Source of the DNA: UBA5078 sp963977405
Lineage (GTDB): Bacteria > Pseudomonadota > Gammaproteobacteria > Pseudomonadales > Pseudohongiellaceae
Length of the DNA stretch: 42,978 nucleotides
Direction: 5' to 3'
Assembly: GCA_963977405.1 (NCBI GenBank)
Contig: CAXBOY010000014.1
Coordinates: 1 to 42,978, forward strand
In this document: piece by piece, positions 17,415 through 25,517 of the stretch
Layout: every line of letters starts with the position of its first letter
How positions within the stretch are numbered: position 1 is the first letter of the stretch
Made by a program: the position numbers and the translations under genes
The notes under the pieces: model-generated
What the model saw: the letters and a program-made list of their open reading frames with translations, nothing else
The model's database searches: none
Told to the model about the DNA's origin: nothing

Positions 17415-20400
17415 TTGCAGTTTAGAAGTCTCACTTTGATAGCCACATTGTTTTTGACATTGTGCTTGCCTGCATCGCTGCAGGCACAGGGCGAAGAGGA
17501 GGTCGTGCTCCAATTGAAATGGGAGCACGAGTTTCAGTTCGCAGGCTATTACGCCGCGTTATGGCAAGGCTTCTATCAACAGGCCGGTCTGAACGTCGAT
17601 ATCCGCTCCGCTATTACCGAAGACGGTCGTTTTCTCTCACCAGACGCAGAGCTGATTAGTGGCAACGCAGATTTCGCTATTGGTGGTATCGACACAATTG
17701 TAAAGCGCGGGCTTGGTGAGAAACCCGTAGTGTTAAGCTCGATCTTTCAGAGTTCGCCAGTTGCTGTGTTTAGTCTCAGTAGCATTCCTCTCGACAATTT
17801 ACAGCAGCTAAGTCAGCTGCGTATTGCAGCGGAAAAAGATGATTATCTGCTGACTCAGATCCAAGCGATGTTTCTTGCCAAAGGCATCGACCCAGAAAGC
17901 GTTGTATTCCTAGACGAAGATGTGACGGTAGAAAGCCTTGTCGATGGGCGCGCCGATGCCATCGTAACATATGATGTTTCTGCGCTATATCAGGCTCGGG
18001 AGTTGGGGGTAGAGTTAAATTCTCTCTACCCCGTGGACTATGGAATTAATTTCTATGGGGACGTCCTGTATACCACCGAGGCGGTGATAGAGCGTGACCC
18101 AGAGTTAGTAAAGCGATTTGTAGAGGCTAGCATCGAAGGTTGGCGTTATGTCTTGGAACATAGAGTCGAAATCGCAGACCGTATATCTTCTGAGATGCCT
18201 CGCTACCGTTATCTGTATAACAATACTTTTGAGTACAACCGCTTCTTCGCGGAGCGCATCGACCAATATTTACTATTCCCTTTGATCCCCCTTGGGCACA
18301 ATCAATCTGAGCGTTGGCAGAGTGCCTATTCTTTGCTTTCACAACTTGGATTAGTTGAACAGCCCTTTGCGATCGAGGAATTGCTTAGTCCCGTGGAGCT
18401 GCCACCGGTGCAGGAGCGGGATCTAGGCGACTGGTTGCTTATCGTGATCTCGCTGGCGGTCTTAGTTGGCATAGGATTTTTAGTGCGTGTCCCTTATCTG
18501 CGCCTTCTACTAGCGGTCCCATTCCTTTTCCTTATACTGCAGCAACTAATAGAGATCCGCTACCGAGTGCTATTGGTGGAGCAGGAGCGTTTGCAAGTAT
18601 CTGAGCAACTCAGCACGGTGCGTTATCAATTAGAAAGTAGGCTATTGAATAATCTTTCTTTGATAAATGGCCTTGCCGCATTCATCGCCTCTAAGCCCGA
18701 TTTTACCCAGCAAGAATTTGATACTTACGCATCCACTATTATCGCTAGTGAGCCGGCACTCATAAATCTCGCTGCAGCTCCCAATTTAGTCATTGAATAT
18801 ATCTATCCTCTCGAGGGCAATGAGACCGCGCTAGGTTTGAATTATTTGAACACGCCACTACAGATGTTCGCGATCCAGCGAGCAATCCAAACAGGTTCTA
18901 TGGTGATTGCGGGTCCCCTTGAGTTGGTGCAAGGCGGCTCAGCCTTTATAGGTCGTGCACCTGTGTACACAGCTAACGAAGATGGTAGTCGAAATCTTTG
19001 GGGAGTTGTCTCGGCGCCGATTTCCACAACGAGCATCTATGCTGAGAGTAAGTTGTTCGATCCTAGTATAGGTTTGGAAATCGCCATCCGTGGTCGAGAC
19101 GGCCTAGGTGAGGATGGGGAAGTTTTCTTTGGCTCAGAGAGTGTGTTTGATAACCCCAATGTGGTCAAGATGCCGGTTGCGCTGGGCGGCGGCACATGGC
19201 AGTTAGCGGCCTATTCGCTGCTGGATACTAGTGAGACGAATCCAGGAATTTTGCTGCTACGAAGTGTCGCCACCATACTCTGTGCATTGTTCGTTATTGG
19301 CATCTTCTTACGTTTTCGGGCCAAAATTAAAGAAGAGGCTTACGAGCACCTAATCTTTCGCAATGAGCAATTCCTGAGAGAAGTAGAGAAGGTGTCAAAA
19401 GTAGGCGGGTGGCGTTTGGACAGCAATGGCGTGTTCTCAGAGGTCTCTGAACAGTGTATGCAAATTTTCGGTGTCAGTAATGGCGCCGGCGTGTTGAGTC
19501 TGACAGAGGTCTGCGCCCAGTACTCAGAGGAGACTGGGAGAATGCTTCGTAGCCTCCTAGACCGTGCGAAACAGCGTGGCGACAGTTTCGATACGGAGCT
19601 ACGTCTGGAGCGCAATGGGGGGGGTGAGAGCTGGTTGCATATCCGCGGCGAGATGATATTGCTACCAAGTGCTAAGCGCGAATTAGTAGGTGCTATCCAG
19701 GATGTCACTAATGCCAAAGCGGCAGATAAATTGATCGAGTACCAGGCCAACTACGACGCGCTGACGGGCTTAGCTAACAGGACTCTTCTGCGCGATCGGC
19801 TCGACGGTGCATTGGCGATGTCTAAGCGTATCAACACCAAACTTGCGGTGTTATTCATCGACCTAGATAACTTCAAGTCGGTCAATGATAACCTCGGCCA
19901 TGATGTAGGTGATGAGGTCTTGGTAGAGACGGCAAAACGAATAAAGGATTGTGTTCGCGAGGTCGACACCGTTGCGCGCTACAGTGGTGATGAGTTCATC
20001 GTCGTGTTACGCGACGTATTCTCAGAGTCAGCAGTTTGTCGAATTGTAGACGAGATCGTGACCGTGGTTGGAGAGCCCTTTAAGCTTGACGTTAATCAGG
20101 TCTACTGCGGCGCAAGCATAGGTATTTCTTTCTTCCCCGATGATGCCCATGATTCGGAGACGCTGATCATCAAGGCTGACCAGGCGATGTATGAGGTAAA
20201 GAAATCGGGCAGGAATGGCTGGCAGTTCTATACACAGGAGATGCAGCGAAAATCCGAGAAGCGCCACAGTTTGTTCAACGAGCTCGTGGCTGCAATCAAG
20301 AACAACGAATTGAGTGTGTATTACCAGCCAATCTATAGTTTCACAGAGAACCGGATAGTCGGGTGCGAGGCTTTGGTGCGCTGGCAGAAGGCCGACGGAA

Positions 20401-21044
20401 GTTTCGTTCCTCCTGACTTGTTTATCCCTTTGGCTGAAGAGAGTGGGTTGGTGATCCGCATCGACCATTTTGTGCTCACTTGCGCACGCAATTTCATTAG
20501 CGAGCTGAATAGCGTCCACGGTCTCAATATCGGTCTGTCGGTAAACGTCTCGACACGTCTTTTGTATATGCGCGACGAGTCGTCACAGGCATGGTTCCAA
20601 GAAATAAAACTCCCTATTAATGTCCCTATCATTGTGGAGATTACAGAAAGGGTATTGGTTGAGGATGCCTCCCGCGCCTTACAAGTGCTCAACGACTTGA
20701 GTCAGGCGGGCATTCATATCGCCATCGATGATTTTGGCACTGGCTATTCTGGTCTCAGCTACCTGTCTCGCTTCCCGGTCGATGGGCTAAAAATCGACCG
20801 TTCATTCGTCGCTAAAATCGGTGAGCTGAAAACCGAGGAAGCCCTCATTGAGACAATGCTGTTGATGGCTAAGAAATTGCAGATTCGCGCCATCGCAGAG
20901 GGCGTGGAAACGCGTGAACAATTAGCCTTCTTGCGCAATCTAAATTGCGATTTGGCACAGGGTTACTATATAGCGCGACCTATGCCTAAGGATCAATTCA
21001 GTGCATTCCTTCTTAAGTGCAAATCTGAAGGTTTAGACTTGTAA
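17415..21044 (+). CDS. NMT1/THI5-like binding domain - CHASE - PAS - GGDEF - EAL fusion protein
   Basis: A 1209-residue transmembrane c-di-GMP enzyme. The start is a TTG preceded by GGGGAGGG; it yields a clean signal peptide (to LQAQ, about 26). Residues 30-330 resemble the NMT1/THI5 periplasmic binding fold (LQLKWEHEFQFAGYYAALWQGFYQQAGLNV). Helices near 345-390 lead to a CHASE-like region (about 400-590), a helix near 615, a PAS domain (655-765), GGDEF and EAL. The GGDEF reads SGDEF (near 855) with an intact RxxD inhibitory site (REVD). The EAL domain keeps CEALVRW, VNVS, VEITE, DDFGTGYSGLSYL, LKIDRSF and AEGVET. Both activities look intact. The ligand may be a thiamine-pyrimidine-like compound, which is inference. 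Confidence 0.88.
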   Translation: MQFRSLTLIATLFLTLCLPASLQAQGEEEVVLQLKWEHEFQFAGYYAALWQGFYQQAGLNVDIRSAITEDGRFLSPDAELISGNADFAIGGIDTIVKRGLGEKPVVLSSIFQSSPVAVFSLSSIPLDNLQQLSQLRIAAEKDDYLLTQIQAMFLAKGIDPESVVFLDEDVTVESLVDGRADAIVTYDVSALYQARELGVELNSLYPVDYGINFYGDVLYTTEAVIERDPELVKRFVEASIEGWRYVLEHRVEIADRISSEMPRYRYLYNNTFEYNRFFAERIDQYLLFPLIPLGHNQSERWQSAYSLLSQLGLVEQPFAIEELLSPVELPPVQERDLGDWLLIVISLAVLVGIGFLVRVPYLRLLLAVPFLFLILQQLIEIRYRVLLVEQERLQVSEQLSTVRYQLESRLLNNLSLINGLAAFIASKPDFTQQEFDTYASTIIASEPALINLAAAPNLVIEYIYPLEGNETALGLNYLNTPLQMFAIQRAIQTGSMVIAGPLELVQGGSAFIGRAPVYTANEDGSRNLWGVVSAPISTTSIYAESKLFDPSIGLEIAIRGRDGLGEDGEVFFGSESVFDNPNVVKMPVALGGGTWQLAAYSLLDTSETNPGILLLRSVATILCALFVIGIFLRFRAKIKEEAYEHLIFRNEQFLREVEKVSKVGGWRLDSNGVFSEVSEQCMQIFGVSNGAGVLSLTEVCAQYSEETGRMLRSLLDRAKQRGDSFDTELRLERNGGGESWLHIRGEMILLPSAKRELVGAIQDVTNAKAADKLIEYQANYDALTGLANRTLLRDRLDGALAMSKRINTKLAVLFIDLDNFKSVNDNLGHDVGDEVLVETAKRIKDCVREVDTVARYSGDEFIVVLRDVFSESAVCRIVDEIVTVVGEPFKLDVNQVYCGASIGISFFPDDAHDSETLIIKADQAMYEVKKSGRNGWQFYTQEMQRKSEKRHSLFNELVAAIKNNELSVYYQPIYSFTENRIVGCEALVRWQKADGSFVPPDLFIPLAEESGLVIRIDHFVLTCARNFISELNSVHGLNIGLSVNVSTRLLYMRDESSQAWFQEIKLPINVPIIVEITERVLVEDASRALQVLNDLSQAGIHIAIDDFGTGYSGLSYLSRFPVDGLKIDRSFVAKIGELKTEEALIETMLLMAKKLQIRAIAEGVETREQLAFLRNLNCDLAQGYYIARPMPKDQFSAFLLKCKSEGLDL

Positions 21045-21329
21045 CAAATTTGTAGGAACATTTGTAGGAACAATGAAAAGACTCATTATTTATTCGGACA
21101 TGATCGGTCAATAATAAAAAAATGTAGCTGCCCCTTATTCGCTCTTTCCTCGCTTCAATCGTTGAATATCATTTGCTCTACGCTATAAGCTGGACGAAGT
21201 TTACTCAAAACTCTGCGATTATTCGCACGACTTCGAGTTAACAAATTCGTCCTACTGGGTCCATTACGTGCGTAATTCTGCGCCCGCACTAAGACCCATC
21301 TACCCAAAGCTTGTATTAGAGGAAATATC
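21045..21329. promoter_or_regulatory. Intergenic region with 12-bp tandem repeat
   Basis: These 285 bases hold no gene I can support. Directly after the fusion gene's stop there is a perfect tandem repeat of ATTTGTAGGAAC (21048-21059 and 21060-21071). An AT-rich stretch with AATAATAAAAAAATG follows. The downstream GNAT-like gene has an AGAGGAA Shine-Dalgarno at the end of this region. I see no strong terminator. Confidence 0.35.
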
Positions 21330-22169
21330 ATGACTGCACAAACTGCGATAAGCACAGTAGTAACTTCGCATCCCTTACCGATCCCTTTGCATAAACCAAA
21401 GCGTCTCGCTAAGGTCCAGCCGCGCTCGTCCACCCCTATGTTGAACGAAACACTCAGGGAGAAGTTGGGCGAAGAGTATCAGTTGAAAACCTTTTTCGGC
21501 GACGAGGTGATGAGTATGGGGGACAGTACCCTCAACGATCTAGCCGAATGTTATATGACAGTCTTTAACGAAAGTTGGGGCGAGTCATGGACGATCAGTT
21601 CTGCCAAGAGCGAGATCACCCACAGTCTTCGCAACGACCCCGAACGGATACCATTGATCTCTTTGCTCTACAAAGAGGACAAGATTATCGGTTTCTGCTG
21701 GGTGTTGCTGATGGATAAGCACGCCATGAGCAAGGAACACGACATGCCTTGGGAGCTTTCCGACGTGGAGAAAGAGTCTGGGATGACTATCTCCAAGTAC
21801 TGGCTGAAAGAGGTCGTTAAGAAAGAGCGCATCATGTTTATCAAGGAGCTCGGTGTTTTGAAGGAGTATCGCCAAGTGGTATCGCCCTTTCTGTCTATTC
21901 CAATTTTGGAGCGATCCGCACAGATGGGCTATGATGTTGGGTTCTTATGGACCAATGTGAACAGTAAGGCTTTCAAATGGGGCCTAGGCGTGGGTTATTC
22001 ACCGGTTCACTTCTTCATAACCAATAATCTGCTGCTCATGTATGGCAGCGTGCAAGGCTCTTTGAAAGCGATGCGAAACGTAGTAGAGGCCTCGTTTAGC
22101 AAGCAGAGCCAGTATTATATGATTAACAACATCAATAAATACCTATTGAAGGGGGAGGCAAGAAACTGA
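21330..22169 (+). CDS. GNAT-fold protein of unknown function
   Basis: A protein of 279 residues whose middle resembles an N-acyltransferase: LAECYMTVFNESWGESW (helix 1), IPLISLLYKEDKIIGFCWVLLM (strands 2-4), FIKELGVLKEYR followed by a degenerate acyl-CoA loop (QVVSPF), then LERSAQMGYDVGFLWTNVNSKAFKWGLGVGYSPV (motif B). The pyrophosphate-binding RxxGxG motif is not intact. The first 40 residues are a low-complexity tail. GNAT folds include LuxI and AinS-like signal synthases as well as FeeM-like acyl-amino-acid synthases, and a polytopic sensor kinase follows, so a signal-making role is one idea, unproven. No closer family is recognised. Confidence 0.55.
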   Translation: MTAQTAISTVVTSHPLPIPLHKPKRLAKVQPRSSTPMLNETLREKLGEEYQLKTFFGDEVMSMGDSTLNDLAECYMTVFNESWGESWTISSAKSEITHSLRNDPERIPLISLLYKEDKIIGFCWVLLMDKHAMSKEHDMPWELSDVEKESGMTISKYWLKEVVKKERIMFIKELGVLKEYRQVVSPFLSIPILERSAQMGYDVGFLWTNVNSKAFKWGLGVGYSPVHFFITNNLLLMYGSVQGSLKAMRNVVEASFSKQSQYYMINNINKYLLKGEARN

Positions 22170-22219
22170 AAACATTCCAGCCCAAACGCTGCGTTCTCCC
22201 ATACTTTGGAACGGATGCA

Positions 22220-22245
22220 CTGCTGCGAGCATATGCTCGCAGCAG
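22220..22245. promoter_or_regulatory. Perfect 26-bp palindrome
   Basis: CTGCTGCGAGCAT is followed at once by its exact reverse complement, with no loop. It lies 50 bases after the GNAT-like gene and 40 bases before the membrane kinase. There is no T-run on either side, so it looks more like a regulator-binding site, or a structure in the intergenic mRNA, than a terminator. Confidence 0.5.
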
Positions 22246-22284
22246 GCTTGAGCTGTATGCTGTTGTGCCAAGTCAGGGGATGGA

Positions 22285-24372
22285 ATGAACTATATATTCA
22301 TCCCTAATGCGATCGCCCTGTTGATTCTAGGCCTCTTCACAGCGCGGCAGAATCCAGGGAGGTTGTCTAATACCTATTTGCTAACCAACGTCTCAGTCGC
22401 TATATGGGCGTTGTGCTATATGTTGTTGCACGAGTTCCAGACAAGAGTGCCGGTGAACCTCGTTTCGCAGATACAGCTAGTGTCGGCTTTGGTATTCGCA
22501 AACGGACATCTCGACATCAGCCTGCGCTATCCAGACCCCCAGCGGCTGCCTGGGCCTGTTCTACGCTGGTTTAACTACATAGTGTTTGCCACGCTATGTG
22601 TTTTAACTCTTTTCACTGACGTGGTGTCTAGGGCCGTCTTAGAAGAGCAGTCGGTGGTGTTTGTCGATGGGCCTGGCTATACCGTCTTCGCCTTATACTT
22701 AGCTGTGGTTGGGATACTGGTTATCAGCAATCTCATCATTAGCTATAGACGCTACCCAGAGTATCGTACTCGCTTAGCCTATATGCTGACCGGTTTAGGA
22801 CTATTCATCGTGTTCGGGATCATCTTCGATCTCGTCCTAGTGGTGATGGGCAATTATGACTGGTTGGTGCTCGGGCATTTAGGATCGGTATTTCCTTCGA
22901 TCTTCTTCGCCTATGCTTTCAGTAAGCACGACTTGTTGGATATCCGCATGGCAGTTGACCGTTATACGGCCAAGATTATTGTGGCAGTTCTGGCGATACT
23001 TAGTCTGTACCTCGCCTTCCAGCTTTCCTTCAACTACCCAGCTGCCAGTCTTACACTAATATGTTTAATTGCGCTGTTGTGGGCCTTTAATGCTTCTCGA
23101 TTGGAGCTATTCTTGGTTAGTACAGCGCGGCGGCGCTTTGTGCGCAATTGGTATGAGCCTGAGGATATCCTCAATAGGTTGGCAGAGAAGCTAGAGGATA
23201 TTAAGAATCGCGCAGATATTTTCGAGACTCTAACCAAAGAGATCGATGAGGTATTCGAATTAGAGAATATTCAACGCATAGTTGCAGTACGAAATGAACA
23301 AGAGAATCTTCAGGCCTACCAAGTATTTTCTGGTGCACAGCAGAGACCGAATGACACGTTGACTGTAGAGGACCCATTCATCCTGGCTTGCAACGCATGC
23401 GAAGCGCCCGTGAATCTAAGTGAGTTCGCGAAGCCAATCCAGAAGCGCTTCGCCGCGAGTGGCTTTGTCAATGCAGACAAAACTCTCATTATTCCGTTCT
23501 TCTCTCCTGAGTATCTCGAGGGCGTCATAATACTAGGGGAGCGCAGTAGCCAAGAGGAGTTTAGCAAGAAGGACAGGCAATTCCTGCTGAGGTTGCTGCG
23601 CTATGTTGCAGCAATACTGTATAGATTGACGCCTTTCGAGAAGCTCGAGAAATCTTATTTCGAAAATCAGCGCCGACAGCATCAGGCAGAGATTCAGGTG
23701 GTACGCGGCGACAAGACACTGGCGATAGCGCATGCAACCAGACAGGCCCATCACGAGATTAGGACACCACTGAATATCATTCGCATGGCTGCCCACCGCA
23801 TCAAGAATACCGAAACAATCGCGAAGTATCGGCAAATTATAGATGAACAAATAGAGAGAGCGATGGAGATCGTTGATGAGACATTAGTCATCACCGATGG
23901 AGGGGGTGATGATGCTGCACGTTTCCAGAGAATTGATATCAATTTACTCTTGCACCGATGTGTGAAATTGCAAGCCGAAGGACCTCAGAAGCGAGTTCTC
24001 GATCTCGACGAGGTTGCGCCTAAAGTACTTGGGATTCCTGGAGAGATTCAGGTGCTATTTAGCAACCTAATCAAGAATGCTCTGGAGTCTATGCCTGATG
24101 GTGGAACTCTGCATATTCGCAGCAATATAGAGCTACAGGAGTTAGTCGTAAGTGTTAGCGACACCGGGAATGGCATTGCACCAGAGCTGCGCGAAAAAAT
24201 ATGGGAACCCTACTTCAGTGGCAAGGTTACGTCGGCTGGAAATCTCACTGCAGGGCGGGGATGGGGGTTAACGATCTGCAATAGAATAGTGACTGAGCAC
24301 AAAGGCAGTATTCAATGTGAGAGCGTTCTAGGGCAGGGCAGTAAGTTTACAGTGCGTATGCCAATTAACTAA
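22285..24372 (+). CDS. Polytopic membrane sensor histidine kinase
   Basis: A 695-residue kinase. The first 285 residues hold about seven or eight hydrophobic helices (from NYIFIPNAIALLILGLF to the segment AAS-LTLICLIALLWAF), a membrane sensor of the 7TM type. Residues about 300-450 form a GAF-like domain. His490 in QAHHEIRTPLNIIR is the phospho-site; LIKNALESMPDGG (N box), SDTGNGI (G1) and GRGWGLTICNRIV (G2) show a full ATPase. There is no receiver. Membrane-embedded sensors of this kind often detect hydrophobic or membrane signals. Its 3' end overlaps the convergent response regulator by 4 bases. Confidence 0.85.
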   Translation: MNYIFIPNAIALLILGLFTARQNPGRLSNTYLLTNVSVAIWALCYMLLHEFQTRVPVNLVSQIQLVSALVFANGHLDISLRYPDPQRLPGPVLRWFNYIVFATLCVLTLFTDVVSRAVLEEQSVVFVDGPGYTVFALYLAVVGILVISNLIISYRRYPEYRTRLAYMLTGLGLFIVFGIIFDLVLVVMGNYDWLVLGHLGSVFPSIFFAYAFSKHDLLDIRMAVDRYTAKIIVAVLAILSLYLAFQLSFNYPAASLTLICLIALLWAFNASRLELFLVSTARRRFVRNWYEPEDILNRLAEKLEDIKNRADIFETLTKEIDEVFELENIQRIVAVRNEQENLQAYQVFSGAQQRPNDTLTVEDPFILACNACEAPVNLSEFAKPIQKRFAASGFVNADKTLIIPFFSPEYLEGVIILGERSSQEEFSKKDRQFLLRLLRYVAAILYRLTPFEKLEKSYFENQRRQHQAEIQVVRGDKTLAIAHATRQAHHEIRTPLNIIRMAAHRIKNTETIAKYRQIIDEQIERAMEIVDETLVITDGGGDDAARFQRIDINLLLHRCVKLQAEGPQKRVLDLDEVAPKVLGIPGEIQVLFSNLIKNALESMPDGGTLHIRSNIELQELVVSVSDTGNGIAPELREKIWEPYFSGKVTSAGNLTAGRGWGLTICNRIVTEHKGSIQCESVLGQGSKFTVRMPIN

Positions 24373-24887
24373 TCTTGCTCGCGGCGTTGACTAGCGCGGT
24401 CCAACTCACGCGCCCAACGCTGATCACGCTCGATTAGAATTTCGCGCAGGATTTCGGCTTCCTTGTGTACCACGATGCGTTCGAGTAGACCCAACAATTC
24501 TTCCTCCTCGAACGGCTTTAGGATATAGCCAGAGGCGAGCCCAAGTGTTGGATCCTTTGCTAAGGCTTGGCGTTCCTTGTCGTTATAAGCTGTAAATATC
24601 ACAATTGGAATATGGCGTTTAAAGGGACTGTTGCCCTCTTCAATACGCAAAGTCTTCAGAAATAGCTCGCCATTCATCTTAGGCATTTGCCAGTCGAGTA
24701 AGATGCACTCGATCTTGTTACTTAGGAAGTTAAATCCGCGTTGATGGGATTTGAGAATCTGCAGCGCCTCTTCTCCGTCGTAAGCGGGGATTGCGTGATA
24801 GCGCTGAGTTTCATTGATAACCTCTATGACAAGGTCCGATTGCTGTCGATCATCCTCGACCACAAGAATGTGTGGTTTGCTCTTCAT
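24369..24887 (-). CDS. Single-domain response regulator with C-terminal helix
   Basis: A stand-alone receiver of 172 residues. E11-D12-D13 and phospho-acceptor D65 (ILLDWQMPKMNG) are present, with T (FTAYND) and K (ILKPFEEEELL) of the switch. After the receiver comes a charged, probably coiled-coil helix (HKEAEILREILIERDQRWARELDRASQRREQD) and no DNA-binding domain, so it acts through protein contact. The open frame runs to 24980, but the ATG at 24887 starts at the family N-terminus, 13 bases after the membrane-protein gene. It is the likely partner of the convergent kinase. Confidence 0.85.
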   Translation of the reverse strand: MKSKPHILVVEDDRQQSDLVIEVINETQRYHAIPAYDGEEALQILKSHQRGFNFLSNKIECILLDWQMPKMNGELFLKTLRIEEGNSPFKRHIPIVIFTAYNDKERQALAKDPTLGLASGYILKPFEEEELLGLLERIVVHKEAEILREILIERDQRWARELDRASQRREQD

Positions 24888-24900
24888 GTTTGCGATTTCA

Positions 24901-25332
24901 CTACGATTGTAGACCAATTCCTGCGCTGCGCGTTGCAACGCGTTGCTGCCAGATTTGCGTAAAGACAAAACTCGGGCCATTGAATGCGCCGCTTAGCAAT
25001 GCGAAAGGAAGATAAAGTAAGGCAAGCAGTGTGTTGCACATGATGACGAGGTAGGGGAAGGGAGCACGTGCGTATTGCTGTGTGATCTGGTTGCGGGTAA
25101 TCGGCAAGGTTGACCACGCTTTATCACCCATGCGTCCAATCAGTATCGCCGTAGTAAATTCTTGATAGTGACGCGTAGGGTAGCGCTTCCATTGTCTGAT
25201 ATGATGTCGGTTTGACATCACCCACATCTCGTAAACAGAGAGAAGTTTAAAAAACAGGCCACCAATTACGCCGTAAAATAAACTCCAAACAAGCACCGCG
25301 GGCAGTAATATCACTGACTTCGATCTGTTCAT
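24901..25332 (-). CDS. Small two-helix membrane protein, unknown
   Basis: A protein of 143 residues with hydrophobic segments near 9-29 (ILLPAVLVWSLFYGVIGGLFF) and 94-115 (YLVIMCNTLLALLYLPFALL), joined by a basic loop rich in R, H and Y. I recognise no family. It lies directly upstream of the receiver gene in the same direction and is divergent from the CqsS/LqsS-like kinase, so it may be part of the same circuit. The ATG at 25332 has only a weak Shine-Dalgarno. Confidence 0.55.
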   Translation of the reverse strand: MNRSKSVILLPAVLVWSLFYGVIGGLFFKLLSVYEMWVMSNRHHIRQWKRYPTRHYQEFTTAILIGRMGDKAWSTLPITRNQITQQYARAPFPYLVIMCNTLLALLYLPFALLSGAFNGPSFVFTQIWQQRVATRSAGIGLQS

Positions 25333-25411
25333 ATTTAACGCGTCCTGTAATTCTAGAGAATGTTTGGCAACTTTAGCCGAGTTTCTTTGACTGATTTTAG
25401 CTTTACTTGCC

Positions 25412-25427
25412 GCTAGTATACACTAGC
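25412..25427. promoter_or_regulatory. Inverted repeat in divergent promoter region
   Basis: GCTAGT-ATAC-ACTAGC, a 6-bp inverted repeat with a 4-base spacer, lies midway between the divergent membrane-protein gene and the kinase gene. It is placed to bind a dimeric regulator acting on both directions. The surrounding 185 bases are AT-rich and hold no gene. Confidence 0.4.
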
Positions 25428-25517
25428 AAACTCTTAAAAATAGCGGCTTTAGTTCACGCATAATCATAACTATAGGTTTTCCTTAACAACTCTCACTTTA
25501 GAAATCGTAGACTCTAT

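Noticed and set aside
20028..20519. 163-codon minus-strand frame inside the GGDEF-EAL gene
   Set aside because: It overlaps conserved catalytic motifs of the plus-strand gene, so it is not coding.
22285..24372. PrsK-type kinase of an exosortase system
   Set aside because: The size and membrane-plus-GAF layout fit, but no exosortase, PEP-CTERM protein or PrsR-like sigma-54 regulator is nearby; the partner receiver lacks an AAA+ domain.
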